From Fagopyrum homotropicum (taxonomy: Eukaryota; Streptophyta; Magnoliopsida; Caryophyllales; Polygonaceae), in contig BSWB01000001.1 of assembly GCA_033239125.1 (NCBI GenBank), positions 24,021,501 through 24,085,500 of the forward strand: a stretch of DNA of 64,000 bases, read 5' to 3'. The notes under the pieces are model-generated. The model saw nothing but the letters and a program-made list of their open reading frames with translations. It did not search any database and was not told the DNA's origin. Position 1 is the stretch's first letter, and each line of letters opens with the position of its first letter. A program made the translations under genes and the position numbers. Shown one piece after another: positions 18,818-30,226 of this stretch.

Positions 18818-20484
18818 TGTTAGCATGAAATATTGTGATATTTTAGGCACGTTTTCTTGATGTATTTCATCCATTATAGTGTTCATTGATAAAGCATTGA
18901 AGCAATTGCGAACTAGTTTGTCTATATTGTCGATATAGAGGTCTACATAAGCTTTGTGCTGTTTGTAGGCGGATAAGAGCTAAAACCGAACAAATTAAGA
19001 GAGGATGAAGATGAATTGAGCATATCCAAGGATTTAGGACACCACAAAGAAGCCAAGGAAGATGCTAGGATGAAGAATGACACAAAACAAAGGGAATTAC
19101 GAGAAACCTATGCTTCCACGCTCTAAATTACGGCCATAATGAAGTTCACGCTCTAAACCACGGCCGTGGAACTTGGCAACATGAGCGTGGAGCATTCCAG
19201 AGAGTTACACGGTATAAAGTACGGTCGTGGAAGTTGTGAAGAACCGTAATCCAATTCCACGCTCTAAACCACAGGCGTGGAATTCCATATAACCGTGATT
19301 TAGGCAATCTTTTGACGAATAAAATATAGACACATTGTCTACGCACATGGGCCGGACACTTATTCTATCTTTCCCTATAAAAGGACTGAAGTAGGGAGAT
19401 TTCGGTACCTTCGCTTACGCCTGCTAGCATGTGCCTAGGGTTTCAGTTGGACGTGCGGAGATTGCCATTTTGCAACGGAGATTTGCAAAGGCTTGAAGAT
19501 TTGGAAATTGCGCTTTGTCCTTAGGTTTGATTAGAAGACGGATTGACATCCCGTTCTTCGTTCTTATCGAGGATTGTGATTGGTTTGTGTTATTCCAATT
19601 CTGATATACATTATATCTTTGTTTGTGGACTTGAGATTGATTTGAAGTATATTGAAGGTTTTTGAAGGTTTTCATCTTTCATTCTTCTTAATCTTGAATT
19701 TGATATCATAATGACTGTTGCTGGCTAAAACCCTTTAGCAATTCTAAGGTGAAGGGTTGATATTTGTGGCTTAGATAATGATAGATCGATCGTAATTTGA
19801 TTGGACCCTGAGAGTTAGAGAGATTTCGCCGACGAGCCAGAATCACGGCCTGTTCTTGGGGTTCCACGGCCGTGAACTCAAGATCCACCCGTAATTTACC
19901 CTAGTTTACGAACCTTGCTTTTACTTTAATCCAAAGTTAAATATTTGCTTTAACTTAGTCTTGGCTTGTCTTTTCTAGATAGTAGAGAAGCTTCAACAAC
20001 CTCTACTTTGATTTCGAGTGTCACAACCTTAATTGGTTTAGTTAGTCTTGATCCTTGGATTACAAGTTTGGGTATTTGAGATTAATTCTTGTCTTTAGAA
20101 CCTTTCTATACTGAAGCCTCAACAACCTTTATAGAGAGTATCTCTAGATAAGTCATATAAAGCCTTGGAACTTCACCGTACATTGCTTTACCTTAGCATA
20201 CCTTTGCAACTCTTAACTATGTCCTTAGTTCTTTAGTATATCTTAAATCGATTGCCACAATTAGATACGTGGATCTTTAGGGTGGTTGTTTTCCCAATAT
20301 ATTTGCAAAGCTCATACTTTTACTTGCTTGACGATTCATAACTGTATTTAAACCCCCAAATCCCTGTGTTCGATACTCTGGAATTCTTGCTTAACTACGT
20401 CGATCCGTAGATTGCGGGTTCGCTTGCTTGATTTCTAGTTTTATAAATTTAAGACTTATTTTCACGCACGCTAAGTGGCAAACA
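18818..20484 (+). repeat. Element A 3' LTR
   Basis: It starts TGTTAGCATG straight after a polypurine tract and ends at GGCAAACA, about 1667 bp. Layout follows the LTR of B (B starts TGATAGCATG and ends GAACA), but the sequence is diverged. It contains palindromic modules at 19112-19300 (exact CCACGGCCGTGG at 19158-19169) and about 19848-19895, and a TATA box TATAAAAG at 19376-19383. The right boundary was set by comparison with B and could be off by a few bases. Confidence 0.8.
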
Positions 20485-20524
20485 GTTCCGACTCAAGATT
20501 TTAAAAGATAACATGGACAAAGTT

Positions 20525-21515
20525 GAGGGTCCACTAGGGTAAAGGCTCATTCTTTCATCGTCTTTCCCACAACCTTCAACCAATCATCCTAGAATCGCAT
20601 AAAGAATTTAGCCAACAGTCATCATGATAACAATAATCAAATATATAATAAAGGAATCAATATTCAAACAAGAAAACCTTAACACAAATGTCTCAATAAC
20701 TCAATCAAACAATCAAACAAACAAACAAACAAACAAATAAATTGCGTTCCTCAATCACAACCAGAAAGACAACAAATCAAAATAAACTAAGAAAATCTTA
20801 CAACTTCCTTCAACCTTAAACCTTCCTTCAAAACTAACTTCCTTCAACTTCCAACTCTAAGACTTGCTTCCCGATCTCCCGGGATCTGGAGATATGCAGC
20901 TCCGAGATATCGAATATCCAGAAAATACACCTCTTTATATAGGAGAATCACCTTCCTAAAATAAAATATCTTCAAAGGCAACTTCCTTCCTTAGAATATC
21001 TTCCAATCTTTCAAATAAATCAGCCAAAAAGACATGCTTCCAACCAGAAAATCCATCCTAAAATATAGGAAAATCACTTTCCAAAAATAGAATATCTCCG
21101 CCAGTAATAAAAGATCTCGTGGCTATGGATTATTCGCCTCAGTCCAGCCATCCTGAAGATCACCTCGATCGAGGTGATATTGTGGGCACCCGAGGTGAAT
21201 CTCAACTACGTGTAAATCTCTCTAATCTAGTCCAAAGTCAATCTTCCATCTCATTTCCGTGGTTCCTGAGCCTTTCTTGTAGCTCCTCAATGCTCCATAA
21301 TGTAGCTCCAATGACTCCTTAGCTTCCTTAACTCTATATTGTTCCAAAACGTGCTATTTTCCCTACAATTACAACGAAACTGGGTGTAGACCTCGATTCT
21401 TGCAAAGGTAAACAAAACAACATAATGATCAAAGAATATACATCCATACATGCAGATTTATGAAGATAAAACGTCCAAACCAATCCCAAAATATAGACTA
21501 TAATGCATGCTATCA
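20525..21515 (-). mobile_element. Truncated solo LTR of the element B family, reverse orientation
   Basis: Read on the minus strand from 21515 it starts TGATAGCATGCATTATAGTC, as the B LTR does. It then follows that LTR, including the module CACCTCGATCGAGGTG (about 21161-21176), to a point matching about 6920 of B. The R-U5 part with the repeated GAGACTTACCCGGT is missing. A CAAA microsatellite lies at about 20715-20745. It separates the LTR of element A from an H-type LTR and appears older than B. Confidence 0.7.
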
Positions 21516-23098
21516 GATTCAATCCCTTAAACCAAGTTCTTTTTAATACTTCTAATAAAACCAACACGCTTTTTGCAGAATACCATTTTTATCTAAAATT
21601 CTTTATAAACACCACTTCTTTCGAAGTTAAATAAAAGATAAGAACGGATTACTTTAAAAGAAGCAAATTCACAATCTCAATTAAATAATTCATATATACA
21701 ATCATAAATCAAACCATTATTGGGATCATCCAATCCTTAGATCAAGAGGGAGATTTAGTTGAACATGATTGAATATAAAACAAAATACATTATATATAAA
21801 ATGTACATAGACAAACTCACAATTGTTCAGTTCCACATCAACGAGGTGAACCTTCACGGGAATTAAAATATACTCTAAAGCTACTTGATGACTACAAGAA
21901 TCGGATGCGGGTTGATATCTGGATACCTAAAATCCTAAATTGAGACATGTATATATAGGGTTGGAAATCGGAGTTCTCGGGTTACAAGGTATATCCTTTC
22001 AAAGATAAGATCACAAGATATGATCTCAAATAAACAACAAAGTCGAGACAACGTAGATACGGCATAAAGACGGCATGTGAGATGGCTTCTGATGCCGTCT
22101 AGGAAGTTGTCTAGGCCAGATGTTGAGTTGGTTCAATGTTGGGTTGTGAGAGATGAGCACAAGACACGGCTTAGTAGGTCGTTTGGACACCATATGGCAT
22201 TCGTCTTGTTTCAAACATTGTTGGGATCCTCGATCTTGTATTCAGAGCTTCTTTATGGGACTTTTTGTCACATGATTCTTCAATCATCAGTCATGTATGA
22301 TGCTTCTTTTTGGCTCTGACATCAGGGAGGAATGAATACTTCGTATTTCACATCAATCGATAGCGAAATTGGCCTCAAATGCATGAAATACAAAATAACC
22401 AAGGTAGACACCAAAATATGGAAAAGAAAAGCTTTATATACTATAAGTGAAGTATAAGAGTGTAAATGATGTATGAAATGCATGATTCTAATGGTTATAT
22501 GATGTTACATTTGAAACCTATCAAAATACCTCATATTTCAACTTTGTTCATCCTCGAATAAGATCATGACATATACCATGCTATGTGAAAAACAAATGAT
22601 TGCCTCAACTAGGAGGAAATCAAACAACTCAAACCATATCATCATAACATCAATCATTGTGAAAGGATAAAGGATGAATAATAGCTTTTCAAACCACTGA
22701 AGGATAATATGGTTTTTATCTATCTCACAAGATGTGTTCAGATATATATCAATAATCACTCAAACTCAATAAGCATGAAAAAATCTTACCATAAGCTTGT
22801 CAAAGCATTCTCAAAGTCTACCACTTTTCAAATTAGATTAAAATGCAAGATAATAGTCACGAGGTCTTTATAAGGGTACTTACGGGGATATGAGACATAA
22901 AAAATATAAAATTGGTGGGCTGATGTGGAGTGGGTGAGGACTCCAAAACCACATATTACCACAAGTATACGCCCTTTCCAAATTTAGTATATGATTATAG
23001 CAACAAAGTCGAGATCCCAAGATACTCTGCATATCTTGACAAGTTTCAAGTTCAATAGAAAAGGGTGATCAATGGATCAATGCTTGGGATTTGGGTAA
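21516..23098 (-). mobile_element. Element H: 3' LTR part and adjoining 3' internal region
   Basis: 21516-22523 matches the LTR copies at 27585-28700 and 54950-55923. On minus the LTR starts at 22523 with TGATAGG. To its right, the minus-strand sequence AATATGAGGTATTT is a plausible polypurine tract. 22524-23098 matches the 3' internal sequence of element E (about 49416-49780). No ORF survives. The LTR part beyond 21516 has been replaced by the solo LTR. Confidence 0.6.
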
Positions 23099-24602
23099 TG
23101 ATAAGTGCCTAATGTAACTTCATATAGGATTTAGAATCATGCATTTCTCATATATATTGCTCTCTCATACATCACTAATTGTATAAAAAAAATATCCACT
23201 TTTCATATTTTGGTATCTACCTTGGACTTTTTGTGTTTGAGTCATTTCTAGCATCAATTGTGCCAGAAATATCTCCTTGAAGTCAAAGCTAAAGAGAAGA
23301 CCTTACATAACCGAGGAATTGCAACACAAATCCCCCTGAAGAGTGAAGGCACCCTATGACAAGATCCCATATATGGAGGCATGCGCGACGGTATACTATG
23401 CCATCTCGAAGCCGTTTGGACCTTTATTATCGTTGTAGATGGACGTCGTAGAAGCCCAATACATGTCCAAGTCCAAACCAAGCAAAACGGCTTGGCCAGA
23501 CGGGGTGAGATTGCTTTCCAAGCCGTTTGTAAGCCGTCTTCACACCATCTATATGCCATCTCGGCCTCGCAAAAGAAGGAAATCAAATCTTTCGATTTTA
23601 TCTTTGGAATTGATATATTTTGTATAACCCTAGACTTTGAGATTTTTCCCTATATAAGCATGTATCAACCTAAGGGTTTGAAAGACCAATACTACGACCA
23701 CGACCACGACCACTACTAGATCTTGATCCCACAGTAATCAAGTAGCTTTTAATAATAAGGTTCGTCTTGTTGGAACCAAACATTTGTGAGTTTATGTCTT
23801 TTATGATTTTATATATTGACTTTGCTTTATATTTGATAATGTCCGACTAATCTCCCTCCTAATTTATGGATTGGATTATCCATATAGTGGTTTGATTTAT
23901 TATTGTGAATTGAGATTGTGATATTGCTTCTTTTAAAAGGAATTTGTTTTCACCTTGTAGTTACCTTACATTTATAATTGTTTTAGATAAAATAACTGAA
24001 GAGCCACAAGTGAAGGGCGTTTATTAGATTTATTGAAAAGAAATTGGTTTTGAGAGTACAAGTTTATCATTGCCTCGAGGATTTCTAGCTATCGTAGAAG
24101 GTTCCAGTCTTTGTACATTTTCTAACTGAAGAGCTACAAAAGAAGGTTTTCTCCGTCTTTTCCGTATTTTTAAGTTTTAAATGATTTTCCTATACATGCT
24201 GAACCGCCGGATTGAGGGTTACGCAAGTTAGAAAGCACAGTTTTTGTTTGTATGTGCCAAAGACTATTTTAGATTATTACCTGCTTTGTTCACTCATCAA
24301 TATTCATAAGTATTATATATACAATACTACTTTAAGTCATTATAATGTGGATTTTTGTTTCCTTAGACCGTCTTCATCCATTGTTTGCCTACAATCACTA
24401 TTGCTTTCGCTTGCTATCATTATTTTCCTTCTTCATTCGTTCACTTAGAATCATCTATTATTAGTATATATCAAATCAGACGCCATCCAAGTGAATTCGA
24501 TACCCAAATATACTGCACCCAATCCCGTATCCTTGCGGGGAGGTTGTTGTTCACTATTTGGTTAAAACATCCACAATCAAGTTTTTGGCGTTGTTGCCGG
24601 GG
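23099..24602 (+). mobile_element. Element C: 5' LTR and decayed tRNA-Asp primer site, plus strand
   Basis: A 1481-bp LTR (23099-24579, TGATAAGTGCC...CACAATCA) of the H/E family in plus orientation. It is followed, with the same spacing as in B, by TGGCGTTGTTGCCGGGG (24586-24602). That is the Asp-tRNA primer site with two C-to-T changes. The LTR interior shares recognisable blocks with the reverse complement of 54419-55923. Confidence 0.75.
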
Positions 24603-24718
24603 AATTACTGATAAAATTGGCTGATACCTAATTTTTTGTTATTCTAATTTTCGTATATTAATAAAAAAAATTTAAAATATTTTTTTCCCTATTGTTTTTT
24701 ATTCACATGCTAGATTGG

Positions 24719-24955
24719 TGAATGCGAAGAGTTCGCGACCCAAACAAACTTGTCCTTCTAGACAACGAGATTGAGCGCACCCTCCAAAGACAAAAATCTG
24801 CCAAGAAAGCCGTTGCACATCAATCAATTGAAGATCCCAACAACCGATTCCCCCTGATAACCTACAAGCTGAAATCGCTAGGCTCAATGTCACACTTATT
24901 GTTGAAAGGGCTCGTCATCCTCAACCACTGGACGCTAGGATGAACCCTAGTTCTA
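24719..24955 (+). pseudogene. Element C: gag N-terminal fragment
   Basis: Frame from 24722 encodes MRRVRDPNK...DNEIERTLQRQKS, the charged N-terminus typical of Athila-type Gag, about 115 bp after the primer site. It is cut at about 24950-24958, where sequence of a minus-strand protease region begins. Confidence 0.6.
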
Positions 24956-27003
24956 ACTCTTTACACATTTTGAGTGATATAACACTCACACTAGCACCTA
25001 GATCACAATGACATTATGCTTTCTTCCTCCATAGGTTAGGGATGCAAAATCTGCCAAAATCTTCTCTTTTTGTAGCATCTTGCTTCTTAGCATAGCGTTG
25101 CACTCCTTAGTAACTTCGATTGATCCTTCATAGTTGAGAAACTTCTTGTTGGAGAGCATGTCTTTCATAAACTTTGAAAATCTCGGTATTTGTCTCAATG
25201 CTTTAACAAGTGGAATCTCGAGGTATAACTTGTTCATTCTCTCCAAGAACTTTCCGAATCCTTGTCCAACTTCTTCCTATTATGAGAATGAGGGAAAGAG
25301 ACAAGAGGCTTATAGAGCTAAGGGGGTGGTATTTGGTACCTCTTCTGTAGTAGCTTCTGCTTCAACATTTTCTTGGTAATCTTCTCTACTACTATTACGG
25401 ATCTATAATATCTTTTCCGCCCCTCAATGTGATGGCGCAAACTCCTATGAAATTAGTCTATTTTGTTGCAAGAAGTTCCCTTGTGTTTTCTCTATTTGTT
25501 GGCTTAGTTAGACTACTTGATTTTCTAGCATCTTATGTCCTTTATCCATGGTAGTCTCTATATCTTGCTGAAGTAGGTTCCGAAAGCCATGAAGGCATCC
25601 ACAAATTGCTTGTTGTCGATCCCTTTGCAAGTTGCTCTAGGATTTTATATTTAGTGGTTGGTGGGGGGGAGCTTGAGCGGGATCTTTGGGAGGGAAATTC
25701 CTTATTTGTTGGAATTTTTGTTGGAGAAAGTTTCTTTGTGGGAAGGGAGGTCTGGTTTAGCCATACTCCTTTTGATATTTTCTTATTTCCCTAGTAGCTT
25801 ACTTGTTTTATGGCTTCATAGTGTAACATGTGCTCATTGAAGACAACACCGTCTTCAATCTCATGCTTGTACCCCTACATAATTGACAATTTATATTAGC
25901 ATCTACATTAGCAATGTTATTGGTAGGGCTACCTTCGACAAGTTTCATCAAGACTTGGACAATCTCGGTTAGCTTGTCGATCCTACCATCGTCCTTAATA
26001 TTGTAGACACCTTGTGTCTTATTATTCCTTATATGTTCTGCTACAGTCACAAGATAATCCCAAACATCATCCTAATTCAGTCTAGTAAAAACCATGAGAG
26101 TTAGCAATACCAACAAGATTCCTAGTAGGGTCATTTAATCAACTATAAAAATATTCAAGTAATGCTCCCTTCTCAAAACCATGACGAGGACAAGAATGCA
26201 ATAAATCATTAAACTTTTCCATACAAAATGTATATTTTTACCATCCTCCGTGTCAAAGTGAGATATTTTCTCCTAGATGTCAACAGTCTTGTGGACATGA
26301 AAATACCTGCTATGGAAGGTAGTAGTTAATTCCTCCTGATTGGTGAAAGTACCTATAGGGTGATTTTGAGCCAAGTAGCGGCTTTCCGTGTTAAAGAAAC
26401 AAATGAAGGCCCTGATCCTCAAACCATCAACGGAAATATTTTCATAATTGAGGGTATTCGTAATATTCTCAAAATTCTACTAGTGTTGGTACTGATTCTC
26501 ATTCAACAGACAATAAAATTGATCATTTTGGATCAGCCTTATCATGTCCATTCTGAGGTTGACATATTGGGCTTCCAACATGGGAAGTATAAAAGTATGG
26601 TTTGGGACTCTTTGTCTAGGATTCATCCTAGCATCCAACATTTGAGGGTGACGATTCATTTTAACAAGTGCAATAGTAAGTCTAGCACTTTGAACTTCCT
26701 GATTAAACACATGAAGTGGGTATCCCTAGGAATGTTCAGACCCGTTCCACTTTTATTGTCTCCTCCTTCTACGTCCATGTTTGACTTACAAAATCTCTTT
26801 GTGCAAATTTTTGTTTACGGATGGCGTGCTCAAGCTCGTTATCTAAGGGGACAAGTTTGCTTGGATCTCGAACTCTCTGCATTCACCAATCTAGCTTGTG
26901 AGGTAAAGACAAAAAGGAAAACAAAGATCGATAATATAAGAAACTTAGAATAACCAAAATCAGTGATAAACTAAATCGATCGTAACTTTTGGCAACGGCA
27001 CCA
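24955..27003 (-). pseudogene. Element H: gag-protease fragments and decayed primer site, minus strand
   Basis: Reading leftward from the primer site (26987-27003, TGGTGCCGTTGCCAAAA on minus; five transitions from the Asp-tRNA complement), short frames match the Gag and protease-proximal parts of element E. For example, 25246-24998 encodes MNKLYLEIP...SKFMKDMLSNKK, the segment before protease. Many frameshifts and stops interrupt it, and no protease active site survives. It ends in the inverted junction at about 24955. Confidence 0.65.
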
Positions 27004-27009
27004 CAAACT

Positions 27010-27164
27010 TGATGGTCATAAAGCCTACTCGCAAGGATGACGGTCATTTGTAGTAAATTGAGTGTCGAATTCACAAGGATTACGTCTTAATTAAAAAATA
27101 CTAATTGATAATTATTCTAAGTAAAAGGGAGATCGAGAAGAAGAAGAAGAAGAAGAAGAAGAAG

Positions 27165-27195
<31 letters not shown>

Positions 27196-28940
27196 GTCCT
27201 TGAGGAGTTTTGATAAAAAGGGAAAATAAAGAAAAATAATGATTGTTCTAGACACATAATGAAGGGAGGTGATCAAAGGAAAGAAGAATCTTTTAATGAA
27301 TTAAAGTAAAACCACATATCTAAATATCATGACCATTTGTATGTGAATATTTTAGGTAACCATCAAATATAGCCTTTACTATAGACAAACAAAGACCGTG
27401 TCAACCAACCTAATTGTGCTCTTTCAACATTTGTGTCAAGTACAAGGAAAACACTTTAAGAACTTACAAATCCAGAAAAAAAAAAAGAAAGAAAGAAAGC
27501 CTCACTTTTGGCGTATGAATTAGAAAAGGGACAAAGACTAGAAGTTTCTATAATAATTAGAAATCCTCAAAGTAAAATATATGATCCAATCCCTTAAACC
27601 AAGTTCTTTTCAATATTTCTAATAAAATAACCTCGCTGGGTATTAGGTAAGAGTTTTATCTAAATCCTTTATAAACGCCACTTCTTTCAAAGATAAATAA
27701 AAGATGAGAACGAAATAGTTTGAAAAGAAGCAAATTTACAAATAATATATGCAATAATAAATCAAACTTGTAAGACCCGAGGTCTTAGGAACGTTGCCCC
27801 CATGCCAACCATGCACGTGCAAAAAAACATCTCAGGTGGACACCCATCCTGAAATTGCTCCCGCACGAGCACACTTAACTCTAGAGTTCCTTGTCCTCAC
27901 TCGACCACTGTAAAAGAAGAATCCTTGTTGAAATGGGTAGCAACTCATCCATATAAGTTAACCATAATTTCCCATCCAATGATGTGGGATGATAATTTAT
28001 GGGGTGTTACAAAATCATTATAGAGATCATCCCATCATTAGATCAAGAGATATGTTAGCTATACCTGATTGAATATAAAACATAATCTATTATATATATA
28101 AAATCAGCATGGACAAACAATTGTTTGGTTCTAGCACAACGAGGCGAACTTCAATTCTAAAGCTACTTGATGGCTACGGGACTCAAGACAAGATCGTATA
28201 ATGAGATATAGGATGTCGTTGACGATATCGAGCTACTAAAACTGTAGGCAAATATATGTTTATATAGGATCTAAAGTCAGAGTTATAGGGTTATAAAAAT
28301 TTGTCCTTCCAAAGATAAGATCGAAAGATATGATCTTGAATCATTAGCGCAAGCCAAACGACATCAAAACGGCGTAGAGATGGCATATGAGACAACATAC
28401 ATGTTGTCTCGCATCTCGTCTCACAAGTGGTCGGGGTTGGGCTAGACTGGATTGATGCAGGGTTGTCATGTGTGAGAACTTGGACTCCAAACGGCATAGA
28501 GACAACATAGGAAGCCGTCTGAAAGCCGTTTGGCTCGTGATTTTGCGCTGATCCTCGATCTTATCTTCAAAGCTTCTTCAGGGGACTCCATGTTTCCGAT
28601 TGCTCAGTCATGTATGATGTTCCTTGTTACTTTGACTTCATGGAGGAACGTTCACCCCGTTCAAGTGATGCCATAAATGGTTGAAACACAAAAAGGCAAG
28701 GTAGATACCAAAATATGAAAAGAGAAAACTTTTATGCTATTAATGAATTATAAGAGAGCAAACGATCTACGAAATGCATGACCGGCCCATATCGACCAAG
28801 ATAAATACCAAAACGTGAAAAGAGAAAGCTTTATACTATTAGTGATGTATAAGAGAGCAAACGATTTATGAAATGCATGACCAGCCCATATCGACCAAAA
28901 TAGATACCAAAAATGTGAAAAGAGAAACCTTTTTTATACT
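27010..28940 (-). repeat. Element H: 5' LTR with GAA run and 100-bp tandem repeat
   Basis: On minus, the LTR ends at 27010 next to the primer site. It shares blocks with 21516-22523 and 54419-55923. A GAA microsatellite spans about 27137-27194. A unit of about 100 bp is repeated 2.3 times (starts near 28701, 28801 and 28900; each unit has ATACCAAAA, GTGAAAAGAGAAA and ATGCATGACC). The outer end past the third unit is missing or unrecognisable. Confidence 0.6.
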
Positions 28941-30226
28941 TTGTGTTGCCAATTCCTCAGTCCTGTCAAAGTATTGAAGTCTTGGAGCAAGTTTTGGACC
29001 ATGCCCAACATTCTTGCCCATTTGGTCGACCGACCACCTTGTTCAACCGGCCCATTTTAACAAATTGTTCACGTGTTAATTTATATGTCAAATTGTTTAA
29101 CTAAACTTTTATTTAACTATATATAACTAATTGTTCAAGGGTATTAGAAACTTAAAAATTGTTCAATTACATAACTAATTGTTGAAACATATAATTAATT
29201 GTTCAACTTATATCACTAATTGTTCAAATCTACAAATTTACCTATTTTGATTTTTGTGGAAGTTTGGGTACTTCGTCTTCTCAAGTACATGAGCTATTAT
29301 ACCCTGAACAAATAGTACAAAAAATATAATGAGATTTGCTGGTTCAAGATCAAGAAAGTTGAATATGAATCTCAAAGCTATGAAACATGTTGGTGTGGAT
29401 TAGAATGAGAATATGTGAATATTGGCGTAATCCAGGTGTTGAGCCTAAGCAGGGTGTTGTAACTCAATGCAAAGTTGGAGACAAGTGACGATCAGAGAGC
29501 CATATGCATGTAAAGCAAGTGGAGAAACAAACTGTCAAACTATAGTAACCCCAGAAATAAACAAATTAAATCAAATAAACATGGAAGTTTGTTTGTCTCA
29601 TCTTTAGCAATATAATAGCTCAAACTAATCACTTAACTGTATAATCCGTATTACAATACATTATTAGTAAGAGATGAATTAGTTTAAATACAGGTTTATC
29701 ACACATCATTCGAGATAGCACGAGGCAAGGCACTTCTTCCCGCATTTTTTTAACTTTATTTACCCACCCACTTCCTCAAACTTGACAACACAAACAAATC
29801 TGAACCTCTGCAGTCTGCACTGATTCTCTTGCCGCAAATAAACTACTCTCTTAATTCACCTGATTTGTAATGTAGTAAAAAACAAGCTCCAATTTCAGAC
29901 CCATTAAATGAGACCTTTCCAGTGGCAAATAAATAATATACCTGTACAGATGTCACATGTGCTGCTTAACACTGGAAGCTGCTGTTGAGTGTCCAGTGTT
30001 GCAAGAATCTCCAACTGACACAATATACAAATTACAATGATATACCTCATTAGTCATTAGTGTTAATGCAAGGATACTATTGTAGTAGCGACTCTTACAC
30101 CAAAATTACAAGCACAAAGTACATATTGTTACCTAAGCTTTTATTATGCAATACATATTCATAAGCTCTCTCTGCTAGTAGTAGCAAAAATTACACAGCA
30201 AAAGGAAAAAGGCATCAAGGCAAAAT
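28941..30226. other. Gene-poor stretch downstream of the DUF506 gene, AT-rich repeat
   Basis: No supported gene. 29090-29245 has a degenerate AT-rich repeat of units like TAACTAATTGTTCAA, spaced about 25 bp. The part next to 30226 probably includes the 3' UTR of the minus-strand gene, but I cannot place the polyadenylation site. Confidence 0.4.

Larger units (their letters stand above)
1..20484 (+). mobile_element. Athila-like Ty3/gypsy element A (5' part outside window), split by element B
   Basis: From left to right the window shows the end of a gag-protease region, RT, RNase H, integrase, a post-pol ORF, a 3' noncoding region and a 3' LTR ending at 20484. Element B (5974-17790) interrupts it. 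Joining 1-5973 to 17796-20484 gives a continuous element, because the 3' noncoding part and LTR right of B carry the same CCACGGCCGTGG modules as the coding part left of B. The gene order (protease, RT, RNase H, integrase, then a further ORF) and the protein sequences fit the Athila lineage. A is dead: it has several in-frame stops and at least two frameshifts. The 5' LTR and primer site lie upstream of the window, so the target duplication of A cannot be tested. Confidence 0.85.

Noticed and set aside
26360..26953. 197-residue plus-strand frame
   Set aside because: It is the antisense of the gag region of minus-strand element H; the minus-strand match to element E is the meaningful one.
27137..27194. 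GAA run as coding repeat
   Set aside because: A simple microsatellite inside an LTR, with no surrounding coding signal.
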